DNA of 64,000 bases from Bacteroidales bacterium (GTDB taxonomy: Bacteria; Bacteroidota; Bacteroidia; Bacteroidales; Bacteroidaceae): contig SUXQ01000011.1 of the NCBI GenBank assembly GCA_015060905.1, positions 18,327 to 82,326 on the forward strand, written 5' to 3'. Shown here in pieces: positions 61,112 through 64,000 of this stretch (the stretch's first letter is position 1; each line of letters starts with the position of its first letter). The notes beneath the pieces were generated by a model. That model ran no database searches. It had not been told where the DNA came from and saw nothing but the letters and a program-made list of their open reading frames with translations. The position numbers and the translations under genes are program-made.

Positions 61112-63691
61112 GAATTGCATGTGTAGCTGTATTCTTACGCCTTCTTTGTCGATGCCGGGGTAGTTGCGGTAGGTGAGTCGGCGCACATAGTCTATTCGCA
61201 GCACGCGGAAGATGTTTTCTACTCCCAGCGATAGTTCCATATAGGGGGTGCTGCCAAGGTAGTGGTAGGTTTCATCTTCGTATGGGAATTTGTATAGTGT
61301 GCCTGTGTTTGCGTTGTCGGGGCGGTTTTTGTCGCTGAGGTTGCCGAACATTCCGCGGAAGCCTATTACTTCGCGCCAGTTGAGTTTTCTTATCAGTGGC
61401 AGTCGGTTGAATATTAATCCGCTCATGTAGTATGTGAGGTCCCACGAGGCGTATTCGTCGTTGAAGAATTCCATTGCGTTCATCAGGGCGTATGATTCTC
61501 TCTGGATAGTGTACGAGAGGTTGGCGTTGGGGATTATGAGCAGCGGAAAGGGTACTTTGTTCCACACTTTTCCTGTCTTTAGTATGGCGTCGGTGTATCC
61601 GAATGCCGAGAACCAGAATCTTTTCTTGAATCCTAATTCTGTGTGCTGATAGTTTAGTTCGCTGCCGGCAATGCCTTTTATGCCCACTTTGTGCGAGAGG
61701 GTAAAGACGGGGTGCTCGGGGAGTACCGAGTGGCGGTTCCATTTTGTCTGGATGAACTTCTCTTTCGGGGCGTATCTGAGGTTTAGTTCAACTTCGGATT
61801 GTCGCAGATTTTTTACGAATGTACTTGTGGTAATGCCGTCGATGGTGGCGGTCTTTTCAAACGGTATAAGGTGTGTGGCAATGTCCACTCTGTTGCGCAG
61901 GGTGAGGGCGTAGGAGAAGTGGTTGTAAAATTCTTTTGTGTATGTAAATTCGGCTTTTTTCAGGTAGCCTATTTTGTTGTCCTCCTTGCGCTTGAGCGTG
62001 AGGAACATGTTGTCTTTGTTTGTGTGCAGATAGGTCTGTCCATATTGATAAATGTCATTCTCGTAGTGCAGACGCAGTGAGTGTATGGGGAATTCGTTGG
62101 GGTGTTCTTTCTTTTTGTGGAAAGAGTATTCCATTTCTCCCATGTATTTTAGTTCTTTGTCGCCGAGGCCGTAGGCTACGAAGAATTTTCCGAACAGATG
62201 GGGGTGCAGATAGGCGGATGTCATTGCTCCGGTGCGCAGACGTGTGCCTTCGAGGGCATTGTGGCTGATGCTGGTGTTTACGGGGCCGTAGAATATGGGG
62301 GGATTTTTTTCTCGTATGGGCACCCAACCGGTGAACAGGAATGTTACTCCTTTTTCGAGCCAATAGTATAGGGGGTTGTTGCGCAGTTGTTGCATCATCT
62401 GTGCGACGGATTGCTCTTTCTCGGTGACGTCTGCTATTCTGTTTGCTTCCCAGTATTCTTTGTCGCGGTTGGTGGCGTTGCTCTCTTCGACCACCGGTGT
62501 TTTTTTGTTTAGTATTTCTGTGGCTTTTTCGTTGTCTTCGAAGCTGTAGTTTCTGTATGCTACTTCGCGGTTGGCATATATTCCGTTTACGGCGCTCGAT
62601 ATTTCAAATTCTGTTACAAGTGATTCGTTGTTGATTATTCTTGTTCCATCCTCCAGACGGTCGAAGTCTTGCTTGATGTTCATGTATTGTATGAAGTTCA
62701 GATTAATGTCGTGCGGGACGTTCATCTGGACCATTTTTATGAAATATGTGCTGTCGGTGGTTACGTATAGATGGCCGTTGAAGCCCATCGATTCGGGGTT
62801 GTGCGGGGCAAAGGTCAGGTCCACGCAACGTTCGCCGTCGATGTTTACGGTGTCCATTATGTAGTATTTGTAGAAATTTATGCCTAAAGGAGAGACGGGA
62901 CTGACGAATTTGTTGCGGAACAGTGTGATGTTATCCTGAAATATATCAACATCCTTGAATGTTTCCTCGATTACGGCCTCGATAGACTCCTCGGATACAA
63001 TGTCGTCGATGCCTGCTCTTTGCCTTGCTTTTACATGCTGTCTTTCGCTGCGTGGCGATTTTCGGTAATAGTCTGTGGCCAGAAGTTCGCGCGTCGAAAT
63101 GTGTAATATGGGCTTTCCCGAAACGAGCGACGTGTCGATGTATTGGTCGAGGAATGAGAATTTTTTTCCAAAGTGGCTCTCCTCCGAGGAACTGAAATTA
63201 TTAAGCGCAATGTTTAGTTTCTCGTGTCTGTCGCGGCTGTAGAAGGGCTTGTTTTTGGGCGAATTTTCTTCTCTGCGTGCTATTAATTTGCGTGCGAGTT
63301 CTACGGCAGGATTGTTTTTCTTGCTATATTTCTCTTTTTTGGGCTTGATGGTAATTTCCGATAGCTCGTACATTTCGGGGGCGAGCTGTACCTTTAATGG
63401 AAATTTGGTGCGGGCTGTCAGAATAATCTGTTTCTCTTTGTAGCCTATACTGCTTACGATTAGTGTGTCTTTCAGCGTCGAGGATATAAAAGAGAAGAAA
63501 CCGTTGTTATCAGAACTGCAACCGTTGCTGCTGTTTTTTATGCGTACAGAAATGTAGGGTAGTGACTCATTGGTGATTGAGTCGCTGATGTGCCCGTATA
63601 TTCTGTATCTTGTATTTTGCGCTTGTGTCGCTTGCGAAACATACAATACGAGTATGCTTATTATATATATAAGGTGTATAAAGTTTTTCAT
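61109..63691 (-). CDS. Large outer-membrane protein, DUF5686 type with carboxypeptidase-regulatory domain
   Basis: 860 residues. Signal peptide (MKNFIHLIYIISILVLYVSQATQAQ), a carboxypeptidase-regulatory domain (about 28-110, RIYGHISDSITNESLPYISVRIKN), a Lys-rich linker, then the DUF5686 body (about 140-860) with many aromatic strands ending HMQF, as an outer-membrane barrel does. Role unknown; probably a surface receptor or export part. A TAACTTTG box at 63733-63726 on the minus strand is its likely promoter. Confidence 0.85.
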   Translation of the reverse strand: MKNFIHLIYIISILVLYVSQATQAQNTRYRIYGHISDSITNESLPYISVRIKNSSNGCSSDNNGFFSFISSTLKDTLIVSSIGYKEKQIILTARTKFPLKVQLAPEMYELSEITIKPKKEKYSKKNNPAVELARKLIARREENSPKNKPFYSRDRHEKLNIALNNFSSSEESHFGKKFSFLDQYIDTSLVSGKPILHISTRELLATDYYRKSPRSERQHVKARQRAGIDDIVSEESIEAVIEETFKDVDIFQDNITLFRNKFVSPVSPLGINFYKYYIMDTVNIDGERCVDLTFAPHNPESMGFNGHLYVTTDSTYFIKMVQMNVPHDINLNFIQYMNIKQDFDRLEDGTRIINNESLVTEFEISSAVNGIYANREVAYRNYSFEDNEKATEILNKKTPVVEESNATNRDKEYWEANRIADVTEKEQSVAQMMQQLRNNPLYYWLEKGVTFLFTGWVPIREKNPPIFYGPVNTSISHNALEGTRLRTGAMTSAYLHPHLFGKFFVAYGLGDKELKYMGEMEYSFHKKKEHPNEFPIHSLRLHYENDIYQYGQTYLHTNKDNMFLTLKRKEDNKIGYLKKAEFTYTKEFYNHFSYALTLRNRVDIATHLIPFEKTATIDGITTSTFVKNLRQSEVELNLRYAPKEKFIQTKWNRHSVLPEHPVFTLSHKVGIKGIAGSELNYQHTELGFKKRFWFSAFGYTDAILKTGKVWNKVPFPLLIIPNANLSYTIQRESYALMNAMEFFNDEYASWDLTYYMSGLIFNRLPLIRKLNWREVIGFRGMFGNLSDKNRPDNANTGTLYKFPYEDETYHYLGSTPYMELSLGVENIFRVLRIDYVRRLTYRNYPGIDKEGVRIQLHMQF

Positions 63692-63944
63692 TATGTGTTT
63701 ACGGCTCGGAAATTTAAACAGACTGCAAAGTTAATGTTATTTTAAGTACAATCTTTTTTTTATAACAAGTTTTATGAAATTATCGAGCGTTTTTAAAATG
63801 TTTTTAGGGCGAATGTATGGGGCGAATGCAACTTGCGTTTTTTTTACTTAAAATTCTCTAAAAATTTTTTCTCGTTTAAATGATTGTCATTCAGTCTCTT
63901 GCTATTTTTGCTGTAAAATTCTTTAAAATTTTCTCCATAAAAAG

Positions 63945-63975
63945 TTTGGTAGTTTAAAAATTTGGCGTACCTTTG
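63945..63975 (+). promoter_or_regulatory. Promoter reading out of the right edge
   Basis: TTTG (63945-63948), exactly 19 nt, TACCTTTG (63968-63975), an exact Bacteroidota promoter for a gene that lies past the window. The rest of 63692-64000 is A/T-rich with nothing else I can support apart from the minus-strand box near 63730. Confidence 0.7.
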
Positions 63976-64000
63976 CACACGCTTTCGGCAAGCAACGCAG

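Noticed and set aside
1..64000. tRNA or rRNA genes
   Set aside because: No cloverleaf with TTCRA arm or rRNA-like stretch was found by eye on either strand; a tRNA scan would settle it.

Overview
The window is chromosomal DNA from a member of the order Bacteroidales (Bacteroidota); genus cannot be told from the sequence alone. Signs are: a 286-residue primary sigma factor of the Bacteroidota type, promoters of the form TTTG-N18-20-TAnnTTTG in front of many genes, few Shine-Dalgarno sequences, a TonB-dependent receptor with a TPP riboswitch, many short-signal lipoproteins, TlpA-type thioredoxins, a DUF5686 outer-membrane protein, and anti-sigma/ECF sigma pairs. No rRNA, tRNA, phage, transposase or CRISPR array was found.

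Layout. 1-2.4 kb: start of an MFS transporter (cut by the left edge) and an S9 peptidase lipoprotein. 2.6-12.6 kb: an envelope cluster (lipoprotein, TlpA lipoprotein, macroglobulin-like MG2 protein, second TlpA protein) transcribed leftward, with a membrane-bound winged-helix regulator divergent to it; both the second TlpA gene and the regulator are broken by a frameshift at a simple repeat. 12.6-24.1 kb: a tight ten-gene leftward housekeeping run valS - coiled-coil protein - UDP-glucuronate decarboxylase - lysS - gpsA - pgi - HAD phosphatase - prmC - recX - comF. 24.2-34.2 kb: mostly rightward metabolic and transport genes (mazG, SGNH esterase, two acyltransferase-type membrane proteins, POT-like and EamA transporters, a tri-haem cytochrome c peroxidase), with a RidA-like and an AlaX-like gene on the other strand. 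34.3-35.8 kb: an ECF sigma operon facing a small membrane protein, both behind the same ECF-type promoter. 35.9-40.6 kb: thiamine uptake and activation operon (TonB receptor, PnuT-type permease, thiamine pyrophosphokinase) under a TPP riboswitch, plus a phosphoesterase. 40.8-43.8 kb: periplasmic thioredoxin, a second ECF sigma/anti-sigma/CpxP-like operon, and RNase Z. 43.9-49.8 kb: a strong-looking promoter, a 330-nt highly structured leader or small RNA, then six co-directional genes for secreted or lipid-anchored proteins (carboxypeptidase-regulatory, BACON/Fn3/DUF1566, LPP20-like, transglutaminase-like). 49.8-57.6 kb: sialidase-like lipoprotein, rpsA, marC, and an apbE-GT2-DUF operon. 57.6-64 kb: a dispersed promoter-bearing repeat, a 53-bp tandem array just before rpoD, a C11 (clostripain-like) protease, a MITE-like element and a large DUF5686 outer-membrane protein.

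Most worth following: (i) the 43.9-49.8 kb operon with its structured leader, which resembles no system I can name; (ii) paired frameshifts at (AT)n and A7 tracts in an envelope TlpA gene and its neighbouring regulator; (iii) identical TGTAACC-N15-CGTCTAAAG promoters facing away from each other at an ECF sigma gene, one of which would give a leaderless sigma mRNA; (iv) repeated promoter-bearing elements and the tandem hairpin array upstream of rpoD.
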